Shown here: one piece after another, positions 8,641 to 18,104 of the stretch
Numbering within the stretch: position 1 is the first letter of the stretch
Layout of the letters: the number at the start of each line of letters is the position of its first letter
Source of the DNA: UBA6164 sp964344155
Lineage (GTDB): Bacteria; Patescibacteriota; Gracilibacteria; BD1-5; UBA6164
Length of the DNA stretch: 21,997 nt
Assembly: GCA_964344155.1 (NCBI GenBank)
Contig: CAYFMG010000018.1
Location: 1 to 21,997, forward strand
Direction of reading: 5' to 3'
The notes under the pieces: generated by a model
What the model was told of the DNA's origin: nothing
The model's input: only the letters and a program-made list of their open reading frames with translations
The model's database searches: none
Position numbers and translations under genes: made by a program

Positions 8641-8671
8641 AAAAAATCACACAAATACTTGTGTGATTTTT
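8641..8671 (-). terminator. Terminator of surface-protein copy B
   Basis: Stem AAAAATCACACAA / TTGTGTGATTTTT with a short loop, just past the TAA at 8676-8678, followed on the minus strand by U. Confidence 0.75.
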
Positions 8672-8675
8672 CTTT

Positions 8676-11600
8676 TTATTGCATATTCTTACTACTCAGA
8701 GCCTTAAATCCAGTCGGTGGACAGTATCTAAACTTACCTCCTGCATCTGGACAATCTTGTAGTCCTGGAGTTCAACCTTGACCAAAGTTAGCTGTAAGTC
8801 ATGATCTATTACTAGAACCTCAGTTTACAATTAATTTTGCCAAGAAGTCTCAACTTAGATTATTTATTGTTCATAAAGAATTTCATCAATCAAAATATAC
8901 TCAGTTTAATCAAGCCCACCATTCCCAAGTAGATAGGTCTGCTCTTATAGATATAATATCTCCATCATTTGCTAGTGGATAAAGTGGTGGTTCTATTTGA
9001 GTAAAATTACCATTATTCATAATTCTTCAATATCTAGCATCATAACCAAAACTACTTGGTCATTCCATTCAAACAAATGCAAAGTTTCAACCAGTAACAG
9101 ATAATATATTATGATATTCTGCTTCAAAATAGATTTTTGAATTTGAAGCTCACATAGTTCATTTTATATTTCAGTCACCTGTTAATGCTTCAAAAAATAA
9201 GTTTCAATCTCTTAGAGCTGTTAATGTTCAATCAACGTTTGTATGATTTAATGGATCTAGTGTATTAAAATTATTTGTTGGACTATCTATCATTATATCA
9301 CTCAAGTTTGGACTAGACATTGGTGAACTATCTGTAAATACTGTACTTCAGTTTGTTGTGTCTGAATGTATTAGTAACGATGTATTAGAATCAGATATAA
9401 ATGGTGCATTTGGTACTAAAAAGTTTGATCTATATCTGATAGTATCTGATATTCTGACTTCATCTAAATATCACACAAATTTTTCTCAGATTCTTATATT
9501 TGCTCATGCTGGTGTCCATGTACCTGTTGTATAAGTATGAGTACCTACGTTTTCACCATCAAGCCATAGTGTAACTTTTTTTCATTCAATTGTACATGCT
9601 ACATGATGCCAAGTATTAAGACTCATTGCTTTTGATGAATTTAAATAATACAGATTTGATCCTCAGTGATTTTGATTACCAAATTGTAAGAGTCCTGTAC
9701 TTGTAAGATTAAAGAATGGTGCATACCAATCATGTTGATGTCCAAACCATAGTTGTGTATCATCAAAACTTCCTGTTTGGTATACCCAAGTTTCAAATGT
9801 TATACTATTTGATCCGTTAGGGCTTATATCACTAGCATGTGGTGTAGTTAAAGATTGTGATGTAGCATCTGTTTTTATACTAGAGTTTCCAAATTTTGCA
9901 TAGTTTGTACTATGAGCAGTTGTTCCATTTTTTGTAATTGTTTTTGATGAACCTACACTAGGAATACTCCAATCATTCCCTTTCCCACTTGTATCTTTTC
10001 ATATATTACTAGAATCACTGAAATCAAGCTTAAACCCATTTGTACCATAAGTTCATGCATATGCCTTAGGCACCCAAGTACCATTATCATCCATACCAAA
10101 ACTACTCGGATCCAACGCTTGTCAGTCTATAAAGTTTACGTTTGACATGTAACCGTCGAAGTATCTATTTGCTGTAAATGCATGACCTTGAGCTAAATAA
10201 TGAATTTGAGCACTGTCATTAATTTTAAATTCACTATTTTGTATAGGATAAACCTCATTAGCAAAACTAGTAATTTGAGAACCATTTATATAAAATTTTA
10301 CACGATCATTTGATATTGCTTGAGTTGTATCATTTACAATAATAATATGATACCAATCAGAAGTATTAGTATAAACAGAGTTTGTTATTAAATAACCACC
10401 AGCTCCCCCATTATAAAACATTTCTAATTTATTATTAGAACTAAACCTAATTCACTCTCCTTCAGTATCTGTTCCAAAAATATTTTGATATGTTCCTACA
10501 TTCCCTCTCTTCACCCAACCTGACCATGTCCAAGTTTTTCTGTTCCCGGCTGTTGCTGGTGTTCTTGATAGGTAAGCTTGGTCATCATCATTAAATCTTA
10601 GTGAGTTTTGGATATCTAGGATTTGTGTACATGTTCCGTTGTCATTTGCGTAGTTTTGATTACATGTCCATGTACAGTTTGATGGTGTTGACCAGGCTGC
10701 CCCATCCCAGGTAACTGTTACATTTACTACATTGTACGTACTGTTTGCTGGTGCTCATGATTGTGTACATGGTTGTGACCCCGTATCACTTGTACATACT
10801 CCACTTTCATCATGATAACCTGTGTTACATGATAAACTTGTTGTTTGTCATATATCTTCTAGTGTTCCGTTGTTACATCTATAGGTATCTGTTATCATTG
10901 TTGTTGACTCTGTTGTAACTGTACCTGTACTTGTGTGTGAGCTTGTTTGTAAGTGTGATAGTTGTGGTATTGAGTGACCATCTTGTGTTGTTGCTAAACA
11001 TCATGTATAAGTAACCGCTGTTGTTGCTATTGAGATGCTATCACTTGTTAAACTTTTCTTTGTTCAGTAGATCACTGCCCTTGTTATTGCCTCTTGTTGT
11101 ACTGGATCTGTTGGACTTAGGTTTGTTAACCTTGATATATTTGCTTTTCATGCTATATCTGTTCAACTATATGCATTTTTTAATTTTGTTAGTAATGCTT
11201 GTTGTTTTGTTGTATCTGTTGCTAGATCATTTAAGTTTCAGCTATATATTTCTAAGTCACTTGCATTTACTAGTTTTAATGCTTGTGTCTCTCAGATTTG
11301 TTTAAAATGTCATCATGCGTATTTTTGTGGTAGGTTTTTGTAACCATCAAATGCTAGTTTATCATTTGCTACTAGGTTCATTAAATCTCATGGTTCTGTT
11401 GAGATTATTGTTGGGACTGCTAGTACATATGTTGTTGTTCCACTTTGTACTTTGATTGTTTCCCCGTTATAGTTTCATGATACTCTTAGTGTTCATATCT
11501 CATTGTTGGCATTTAGTTCTGTTGTATTTAATGAAGCATATTCATCTGTTTCCATTACTCATGATAGTTGGTACTCTTTTTTTGTACTTGTTACTGAGTA

Positions 11601-11936
11601 TACATATGTTTCCTCTGTTAATGGGTCTACTGGTAGTTTGTCTAATTTATCTACTGACTGAAACGCTATTTGTCCAAAGTCTCATTGACTCCATGCTGTT
11701 GTACCACTATATGTAACTGCTCCAGCATTATTTGGATCTGGGTATTTTGCTGCTTCTATTTGAAACAGTTCTAGTCATGTCTTCATTCTACTCATATCTG
11801 AGATTCTTACTGAGTCTCTTGAGGTCTTTGTGTAGTTTTGCATAGAAATAAATGCAATTGTTTAAAGTATTATCAATATGCTTATAACTACTATTAGTTC
11901 CACTAAGGTAAAACCTTGTTTGTGTATTTTTCTCAT
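8676..11936 (-). CDS. Prepilin-like modular surface protein with phage-type LamG domains, copy B (TAA at codon 25)
   Basis: A 1087-codon frame from ATG 11936 to TAA 8676-8678 is open except for TAA at codon 25 (11862-11864). Residues 1-24 are MRKIHKQGFTLVELIVVISI plus LIIL, with Gly8|Phe9 as the prepilin site and Glu13 as +5; the helix resumes after the TAA (TIAFISMQNY). If the TAA is real, the next ATG (11843) yields a protein without signal or anchor. A pilin-like body to about residue 300 is followed by a Cys-rich stalk (about 335-440: TYRCNNGTLED, CNTGYHDESGVC, CTWTCNQNYANDNGTC). A first LamG/concanavalin-like domain runs about 446-650 and ends FIDGQALDPSSFG, KDTSGKGNDW; a second runs about 686-833 (NTWHHVACTIEGKKVTLWLD). 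Another roughly 250 residues complete it. The LamG wording is that of phage tail proteins. Likely extracellular adhesin; ligand unknown. Confidence 0.75.
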
Positions 11937-12005
11937 AACAAAAAATATTATATATTAATGTGATTATAATATATAATATTTTTAAGTTTTTACAAATTTT
12001 TTTCT

Positions 12006-13460
12006 CTATTTTCTAAACACCTTTATATTATCAAACCCCTTCTCTTTTAAATACAAACCATGAAGATTTGATAGTATTCCCTTTTCACAATAAAATAAGT
12101 ATGTTTTAGACTGGTCTAAATCCTTAAATTTATGATTTATTTCAAAAAATGGTATTTCTAAAACTTCTGTTTTTACTAGATCTAATGGTTTTTTATTCTT
12201 TTCTTGCTCTTCCCTAATATCTATAACTATATCAGTTTCTCATAGTTCAGAAACTACATCCAATTTTGTAGCATCCTTTCAAGAATAGAGTTTCATCATA
12301 TCTTTTACAAATTCTACTTTCTTATTCTCTATAGCCCTATCTAAAACCTCATCCAAAATATTTTCTTCTTCTTTCAATATATCCTCCAAACTAGCTCAAG
12401 TTGCTGGTTTATCTGATATAACTCAACAATATTCTGGCATACTACAAGCAAAATCATATGTTCATATTTGCTTAGATATATCAACTATTTCTTGCTTATT
12501 ATTTGCTATAAGAGGCCTTAAAACCAAAGTATCACTAGCCTTATCTATAACATGCATATTTTTTAAAGTCTGACTAGAAACCTGACCTAAACTATCTCAT
12601 TTTATAAGTGCATAATAATGATCCTGTGAAATCTTTGATGCTACTTTTAGCATAAATCTTTTTAGTAATACTCATCTAAATTTATGATTCACTTTTGTTA
12701 ATAATTCAGCTATAACCTCTTCAAAATTTATTGTTATAAATCTAGCTCTTTTGTGTGGTATTGAGAAATTTTTCCATAAATAAAATGCTACTTGCTTCAC
12801 TCAAACCTCATGAGCACTTCATCACAAATTAAAGAATAGATAATCAACCTCACATCATCTTTTCATCATAGAATACGTACTTACTCAAGAATCAAATCAA
12901 CCTGAAATAAGACTTAAAACTTTATCTTGGAATCAGATTGGATAACCTCAAACTCACTCAACTCTGTTTTTTACTATACTAAATTTTTTATCTTTTACAT
13001 CTATTTTTACTGTTATATCTGACTCTTTTATCTTTACTTTTGAATTATTTGAATATTTCAATAAACCTCATCAAACATATTTCTCTAAATCTATTGATCT
13101 AAAATCATGGTTTCATGATCTTTTACATCTTACTACAAATGTTTTATTTTCTATTTTATCTAAATAAAATTCTTTTGCTTTTTGGAATACAAAATCAAAT
13201 ATTTCTTCTTCTTTTTCAGGTAATCAAAATGTATCCACCTCCATAAAATAAGCTATTCATGGTATTTTTTCCAAAATACTAGCTACTTTTTTATCTCTTG
13301 CTTCTACATTTATTCTATCCCATGTTCCATCTACATGAGATCTTATTTCATTAAAATCTAAGTGTTTTTTTATATTATTTTTCAATTTTAAAATACACCT
13401 TTTTCTTACAGGCTTAGATTTAATTGTTATCTCTGGTGATATTTTTACTATATATTTCAT
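12006..13460 (-). CDS. thiI: tRNA 4-thiouridine synthase ThiI with rhodanese domain
   Basis: 484 residues, ATG 13460 to TAG 12006-12008. ThiI adenylates U8 of tRNA and transfers sulfur to make s4U; in some bacteria it also feeds thiamin synthesis. Domains in order: an N-terminal ferredoxin-like part (MKYIVKISPEITIKSKPVRK), THUMP (to about residue 170, RCKRSGNHDFRS), a PP-loop ATP pyrophosphatase with SGGFDSG near residue 190 and LIKGDSLGQVSSQTLKNM, and a C-terminal rhodanese domain (about 390-484) whose YCEKGILS loop supplies the persulfide cysteine near residue 459. The PP-loop aspartate and the TLKN region are kept. Its start lies 3 bp past the methyltransferase stop, so they form an operon. 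The copy B surface gene follows after 69 bp. Confidence 0.95.
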
Positions 13461-13463
13461 AAT

Positions 13464-14018
13464 TTAATTTTTTATTATCATCATTACTCAATCATCTATA
13501 TCGATTGGTAATACATTATATTCTATTTTGTTTTCTTCTAGGTATTCCCGAAGTCATACCATTTTTTCCCTAAATTTTATAACATCATCTATTACTATAA
13601 CTCATCAATCTTTTAATTTTGGCCAAGATAATTCTAAAAAATCTTTACTCCTCCTCATCATACCATCTATAAAAACAAAATCAAAATAATCATCTTGCAA
13701 TTTTGGTATTTCATCCAAAGCATTTCCCAAGATTGCTTTTACTATTTTTTCAACTCAAGCATCCTTAAAATTAATAAGTGCTTCTTCATAAGATTTTGGA
13801 GAAAAATCTATTGTTATTAATTCTCAATCCACCTTTTCTAACTCATCTGCAAAATTTATTGCACTAAATCAGTTTGCCGTTCAAATTTCAAGCATTTTTT
13901 GAGTTTTTGATATTTTTATCAAATCTCTCAAGAATTTTACATTAACATCACTTACATTTGGTACGCTATTCTCTATTCAATACCGTCTAAGCTTTTTTAA
14001 AAAATTATTTCTATCCAC
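13464..14018 (-). CDS. SAM-dependent O-methyltransferase (class I)
   Basis: 184 residues from GTG 14018 to TAA 13464-13466. I chose GTG because no ATG lies near the N-terminus and a promoter ends about 18 bp upstream. The Rossmann-type fold is visible: motif I MLEIGTANGFSAINFADEL (SAM-binding; two TGA glycines), motif II ELITIDFSPKSYEEALINF, VKAILGNALDEIPKL, then DDYFDFVFIDGMMRRSKDF (metal/substrate loop of the O-methyltransferase family) and GGVIVIDDVIKFRE. It resembles predicted O-methyltransferases such as YrrM/TrmR, which methylate hydroxyuridine in tRNA; linkage to thiI makes a tRNA role plausible, but this is inference. The protein is shorter than the usual roughly 215 residues, mainly at the N-terminus. 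Confidence 0.8.
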
Positions 14019-14043
14019 TACTGCATAATTAAAAATATTAGGT

Positions 14044-14073
14044 ATAATATATTTATATATTAAAAAAAAGCAA
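14044..14073 (-). promoter_or_regulatory. Promoter of the methyltransferase-thiI operon
   Basis: Minus-strand TTGCTT (14073-14068), 18-bp spacer, TATTAT (14049-14044), 25 bp before the GTG start. Confidence 0.45.
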
Positions 14074-14090
14074 TTTTATTAAAAATAAAT

Positions 14091-14119
14091 TTGCGTTTTT
14101 TGATTTTTTTAATTATAAT
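14091..14119 (+). promoter_or_regulatory. Promoter of the VirB2-like pilin gene
   Basis: TTGCGT (14091-14096), 17-bp spacer, TATAAT (14114-14119), 37 bp before the ATG. Confidence 0.6.
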
Positions 14120-14156
14120 ACCCTTGTATATATTTTAAATAATAATTTTTATACTT

Positions 14157-14507
14157 ATGAAAAGCGTAGTAAAAAATAGTTTTTATACTATTGCATGATT
14201 AGCTTTAATTGGGTTAAACTCAGCTAATGCAGCAATATCTACAGGTAACGGTGTTGATTCTAGTTTAAGAACAGAATGAACTGCTGATACAGTTATTCAA
14301 AGTTGGTTAGCTAATCTATTAACTTTCTTATACCTAGTAGCTGTTATTTTAGGTATTTGGGGTGGTTTTAATATCTTAACTGCTTCTGGTGATGAAGAAA
14401 AAGTTAAAAAAGGTAAAACTATTATTCTTCAAGCTATCGGATGAGTAGTTGTTATATTCTTAGCTGGTTCAATTATTGATTGGTTACTAAATATAATCTT
14501 AAAATAA
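14157..14507 (+). CDS. TrbC/VirB2-like (T4SS-type) pilin
   Basis: 116 residues, ATG 14157 to TAA 14505-14507. A signal-like N-terminus (MKSVVKNSFYTIAGLALIGL then NSANAA, likely cut after residue 26), a short polar stretch, and two hydrophobic helices: WLANLLTFLYLVAVILGIWG GF and TIIL QAIGGVVVIFLAGSIIDWLL, joined by a charged loop (TASGDEEKVKKGK). This two-helix hairpin with GDEEKVKKGK is typical of the small VirB2/TrbC-like pilins abundant in CPR genomes. Stand-alone copies without VirB4 and other T4SS genes, as here, leave the function open (surface filament or DNA uptake). Good promoter and terminator flank it, so it is a monocistronic, possibly highly expressed gene. Confidence 0.82.
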
Positions 14508-14520
14508 TAAATAGTAAACA

Positions 14521-14552
14521 AAAAAACATTAGAAAATTTTCTAATGTTTTTT
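14521..14552 (+). terminator. Terminator of the VirB2-like pilin gene
   Basis: Perfect inverted repeat AAAAAACATTAGAAAA / TTTTCTAATGTTTTTT followed by T; it can also serve the convergent small membrane protein gene. Confidence 0.8.
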
Positions 14553-14568
14553 TATTTTTATAAATTTA

Positions 14569-14787
14569 TTAAAAATCATAATTATCATCATCATGAGCAT
14601 CTCTTTCAAGCATTCATTTCGCTCAATATCAAATGAAAAATCATACTATCACAGAAGCTAAAGCTAATATCCATGATTTAGAACTAGAATCAATAAAAAC
14701 ATAAGCTGACATTCAAGTAACCATATTTTCTACAATCAAAACTGCAGCTGCAGCTAAACCTCAAAACACAAGTATTTTATTAAACAT
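14569..14787 (-). CDS. Small two-helix membrane protein, function unknown
   Basis: 72 residues, ATG 14787 to TAA 14569-14571, with several TGA glycines. Two hydrophobic segments: residues 4-31 (ILVFGGLAAAAVLIVENMVT) and about 42-60 (SWILALASVIVGFFIGYGAK), then a strongly acidic tail (ERDAHDDDNYDF). I do not recognise a family. The regular helix pattern and the TGA codons at glycine-like membrane positions suggest a real gene. It is convergent with the pilin gene and shares the terminator region. The gap 14788-14922 to the next gene holds only AT-rich sequence and the direct repeat. Confidence 0.65.
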
Positions 14788-14901
14788 AGTATTTATTTTA
14801 TATTTTAATTATAGTTATTATAAGCAATTTTTTTATTTTTCAAAAAAAAATAAAAAAAAATTGTATTTTCTAGCATTTTTGTTTATAGTAAAACAAAATT
14901 A

Positions 14902-14931
14902 TAATTAATTAAAAAAGAAAAAATGTATATA
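14902..14931 (+). repeat. 30-bp direct repeat, left copy (toxin gene leader)
   Basis: TAATTAATTAAAAAAGAAAA AATGTATATA, identical to 15510-15539. It contains the ribosome-binding region, the ATG and the first codons (M-Y-I) of the PemK-like gene. The GAAA-type A-rich stretch is the only candidate ribosome site. Confidence 0.85.
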
Positions 14932-15421
14932 GAAAAAGATGTGGAAGATATACTAGAAAACTTTAAAGAATATATACTAAAGAAATTTAGAGATATAAAT
15001 AAAATAAATTATATAAAAAAAACTCCTTATTTGGCTAAAATTACATCTCAATTTCACATTTAAAGAAACAAAAACTACAAAATTTAAAAAATATGAAATA
15101 TATTGGATTCACTTCTGAATTAATATATGAACAGAGTTTTGAGAGAAAAGACCTTGAATAATTTTTAAGTCTAAAAAATATATTAGATGAAAAGATATTA
15201 TTGTTTTACCTATAACTTCCCTCAAAAACAATAAAAAATATTGAGATTTAGATATATTGATAGGAAAAAGTGATATTAATAACTTAAAAAATAATTCAGT
15301 TATAAAATTAGAACACTTAAAATCCATTTCAAAAATGAGAATATGAGATTATATATGAAAAATTGATGAAAAATATATTGAAATAATTGAAAATAAGGTT
15401 ATAAAGATGTTACTAAAATAA
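14923..15421 (+). CDS. PemK/MazF-family toxin, broken or joined by a +1 frameshift
   Basis: Zero frame: ATG 14923 to TAA 15061-15063, 46 residues, charged helix (MYIEKDVEDILENFKEYILK KFRD). The MazF-like part lies in the +1 frame, open from 15017 to TAA 15419-15421, and has no ATG: YEIYWIHFGINIGTEFGEKR PGIIFKSKKYIRGKDIIVLP ITS, then NNSVIKLEHLKSISKMRIGD YIGKI. GEKRPGIIF and VLPITS are the PemK/MazF core strands, and the family cuts mRNA. CPR PemK-like proteins often have such an N-terminal helical extension, so I read both frames as one gene with the shift between 15017 and 15060, either at the A8 run (15015-15022) or at ATT TAA. It may be a dead gene, a sequence error or programmed frameshifting. 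No antitoxin gene is visible. Confidence 0.68.
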
Positions 15422-15509
15422 AAAAATCTCCCAAAAAGGGAGAACATAGGAATTCAAGATTCCTCAATATGTGATTATAGTATAATTATTTATGAAAATA
15501 AATCAAATT

Positions 15510-15539
15510 TAATTAATTAAAAAAGAAAAAATGTATATA
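15510..15539 (+). repeat. 30-bp direct repeat, right copy (leuS leader)
   Basis: Identical to 14902-14931, with the leuS ATG at 15531 and its first codons M-Y-I. The toxin gene lies exactly between the two copies. TATAAT at 15481-15486 is a possible -10 for leuS. Confidence 0.85.
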
Positions 15540-18074
15540 CATAATGAAATAGAATCTAAATGGCAAAGCTATTGGGATAAAAATAAAACTTTTAAAACAG
15601 AAAATGATTTTTCTAAACCTAAGTACTATACTCTAGATATGTTCCCTTACCCTTCAGGAGCATGACTACATGTAGGTCATCCTAAAGGATTTGTATGAAA
15701 CGATATATTTAGTAGATACAAAAAAACAAAATGATTTAATGTCCTTCATCCTATGGGTTGGGATGCTTTTTGATTACCTGCAGAAAACTATGCCATTAAG
15801 ACAGGTACTCACCCTAGAGTTACAACAGATGCTAATATAGCAAATTATAAAAAGCAATTAAATATGCTTTGATTTTCTTATGATTGGGATAGAGAGGTTG
15901 ATACTACTGATCCTAAATATTACAAATGGACTCAATGGATATTTTTAAAACTATTTGAAAATGGTTTAGCTTATGAACAAGACTTACCTATAAACTACTG
16001 TCCAAGCTGTAAAACATGACTTGCTAATGAAGAAGTATTAAATGATTTTACTTGTGAAAGATGTGGAACTAAAGTAGAAAAGAAAAAAATAAGACAATGG
16101 GGACTTGCTATCACAAAATATGCTGATAGATTGTTATCTGATGTAGAAAAACTAGATTGGCCAGAAGGTATAAAAGATATGCAAAGAAACTGGATATGAA
16201 AATCTGAAGGTTGTGAGTTTGAAATGAAAAAAGCATGAGATGATTCAAAATCTATTAGAGTATATACAACTAGAGTAGATACTGTTTTTGGTATGACTTA
16301 TGCTGTATTAGCTTCAGATCATCCTCATGTAACTGATTTTATAACTGAAGAACAAAAAGATATTTGTGAAAAATATATTAGTGACGCTAACTCAAAATCA
16401 GATCAAGATAGAACAGCTGACGATAAAGAAAAAACATGAGTATTTACAGGTAGTTTTGTTATAAATCCATTTAACTGAAAAGAAGTTCCTCTGTGGATAT
16501 GAGACTATGTACTAGGTAGTTATGGTACTTGAGCTGTAATGGCTGTACCTGCTCATGATACAAGAGATTTTGAATTTGCTAAAAAATATGACCTAGAAAT
16601 AATTGAAAGTATATCTGGTTGAGATATAACTGAACAAGCTTTTACTGAATACTGAGTACTAACCAATTCTTGAAATTTTGACTGACTAAAATCAGAAGAA
16701 GCAAAAGAAAAAATGACTGAGTTTGCACAAGATAATTGATTCTGAGAAAAGAAAGTTAACTACAAACTTAGAGATTGGTTATTCTCTAGACAAAGATATT
16801 GGTGAGAACCTATTCCTATTGTTCACTGTGATGAATGTTGAATAGTATGAGAAAAAGAAGAAAATCTTCCTATACTATTACCTGAAACAGATGACTTTAA
16901 ACCTTCTGGAGATGGAACTAGTCCTTTAAGTAAAATAGAAGATTTTATAAATTGCAAATGTCCAAAATGTTGAGGTAAAGCAAAAAGAGAAACAAATACT
17001 ATGCCTCAATGGTGAGGATCTTGTTGGTATTATCTTGGATATATGGATCCAGAAAATGATAAAGAGCTTGTAAATCCAGAAGTAGAAAAATACTGGGGAC
17101 AAGTTGATTCTTATGTATGATGAGCAGAACATGCTGTACTACACCTATTGTATGCTAGATTCTGGCACAAATTCTTATTTGATATTTGAGTAGTAAGTCA
17201 TGATGAACCTTTTAAAAGACTAAGAAATCAAGGTCTTATATTAGCTCATGCTTATGAGAGAAAAAATTGATGACTAATTGCTAATGATCTAGTAGAAGAA
17301 AAAAATAATAAATATTATGAAATAGAAACAGGTGAAGAAGTAAACAGAATTATATCAAAAATGTCAAAAAGCTTAAAAAATGTAATAAATCCTGATGATA
17401 TAGTAAAAGAATATTGAGCTGATAGCCTAAGATTATATGAAATGTATTTGTCTGATTTTAAAGATGCTGCTCCTTGGGATACTACTTGAATTATATGAGT
17501 AAGAAGATTTTTAGAAAAATCAGAAAGATTATTCACAGCTGAAGCAAAGCTTTCAACTGAGGAAGATAATAATACGATGAAACTTCTTAATAAAACTATT
17601 AAGAAAGTAGGAGAAGATATAGAAAACTACAAATTTAATACTGCCATAGCTGCTATGATGATTTTGGTAAACAATGGTCTACCAAAAGATGAGAATATGC
17701 AATCAGAATGGAAAAGTAAATTTACAAGAATACTTCATCCATTTGCTCCTCACCTAGCTGAAGAACTATGGGAAAGAATAACCTCACCCCAACCCTCTCC
17801 TACAGGAGAGGGAGCAGAAAATAAATACAAATCAATATTTTTTGCTCCATGGCCAGAATATGATGAAAAACTAGTAGTAGATGATACTATAAAAATAGCT
17901 GTCCAAGTTCTTGGTAAAGTTAGATGAACTATTGAAATAAATAAAGATGAAGATAAAGATAGTGTATTAGAAAAAGCCAAAACAAATAGTGATGTAGCTA
18001 AATGGTTAGAAGAAAAAGACTTAGTTAAAGAGATTTATGTACCTGGAAAAATAGTAAATTTAGTTGTGAAATAA
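15531..18074 (+). CDS. leuS: Leucyl-tRNA synthetase
   Basis: 847 residues, ATG 15531 to TAA 18072-18074. A cytoplasmic class I synthetase that charges tRNA-Leu. Domains in order: catalytic Rossmann start with YPSGAGLHVGHPKGF (HIGH-like, HVGH near residue 48; the second glycine of GAG is TGA), a zinc ribbon near residue 157 (CPSCKTGL ... CERCGTKV), the editing domain CP1 (TRVDTVFGMTYAVLASDHP), a second CxxC pair in the CP1 region (CDECGIVWEKEE), WGSCWYYLG-like region, KMSKSLKN near 610, and the anticodon-binding helices (HPFAPHLAEELWERI). About 11 residues near 751-761 (TSPQPSPTGEG) are encoded by the palindromic repeat and sit before the conserved IFFAPWPEYDEKL. The gene carries very many TGA glycines. 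Own terminator, convergent with the dismutase gene. Confidence 0.97.
17782..17812. repeat. GC-rich palindromic repeat, copy 3, inside the leuS coding sequence
   Basis: CCTCACCCCAACCCTCTCCT then ACAGGAGAGGG; the reverse complement of copies 1 and 2. It keeps the leuS frame and encodes TSPQPSPTGEG, in a surface loop between two conserved segments of the synthetase. Confidence 0.85.
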
Positions 18075-18104
18075 AAAATATCTGCTTAAAAGCAGATATT
18101 TTTT
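18073..18104. terminator. Bidirectional terminator between leuS and the superoxide dismutase gene
   Basis: Perfect stem AAAAAATATCTGCTT / AAGCAGATATTTTTT with a 2-base loop. It contains or touches the stop codons of both convergent genes. Confidence 0.85.

Noticed and set aside
11021..11716. Plus-strand Leu-rich open frames that look like membrane proteins
   Set aside because: They are antisense shadows of copy B; its Thr/Asn/Ser-rich minus-strand codons give Leu/Val-rich reverse frames.
8676..11936. Copy B as a decayed pseudogene
   Set aside because: Apart from one TAA the frame is intact over 3.2 kb and ends properly, with a terminator; decay would have left more damage, so I kept it as a coding region with a noted break.
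15427..15443. CTCCCAAAAAGGGAG hairpin before leuS as a T-box or terminator
   Set aside because: The stem is short, no T run follows, and no T-box sequence is seen; it may only be a minor hairpin after the toxin gene.
15531..18074. UGA as tryptophan (code 4)
   Set aside because: Tryptophans at conserved places use TGG, while TGA columns are invariant glycines such as those in the HIGH-like region, NAGGAW of NhaD and GPPGLGKT of RuvB.
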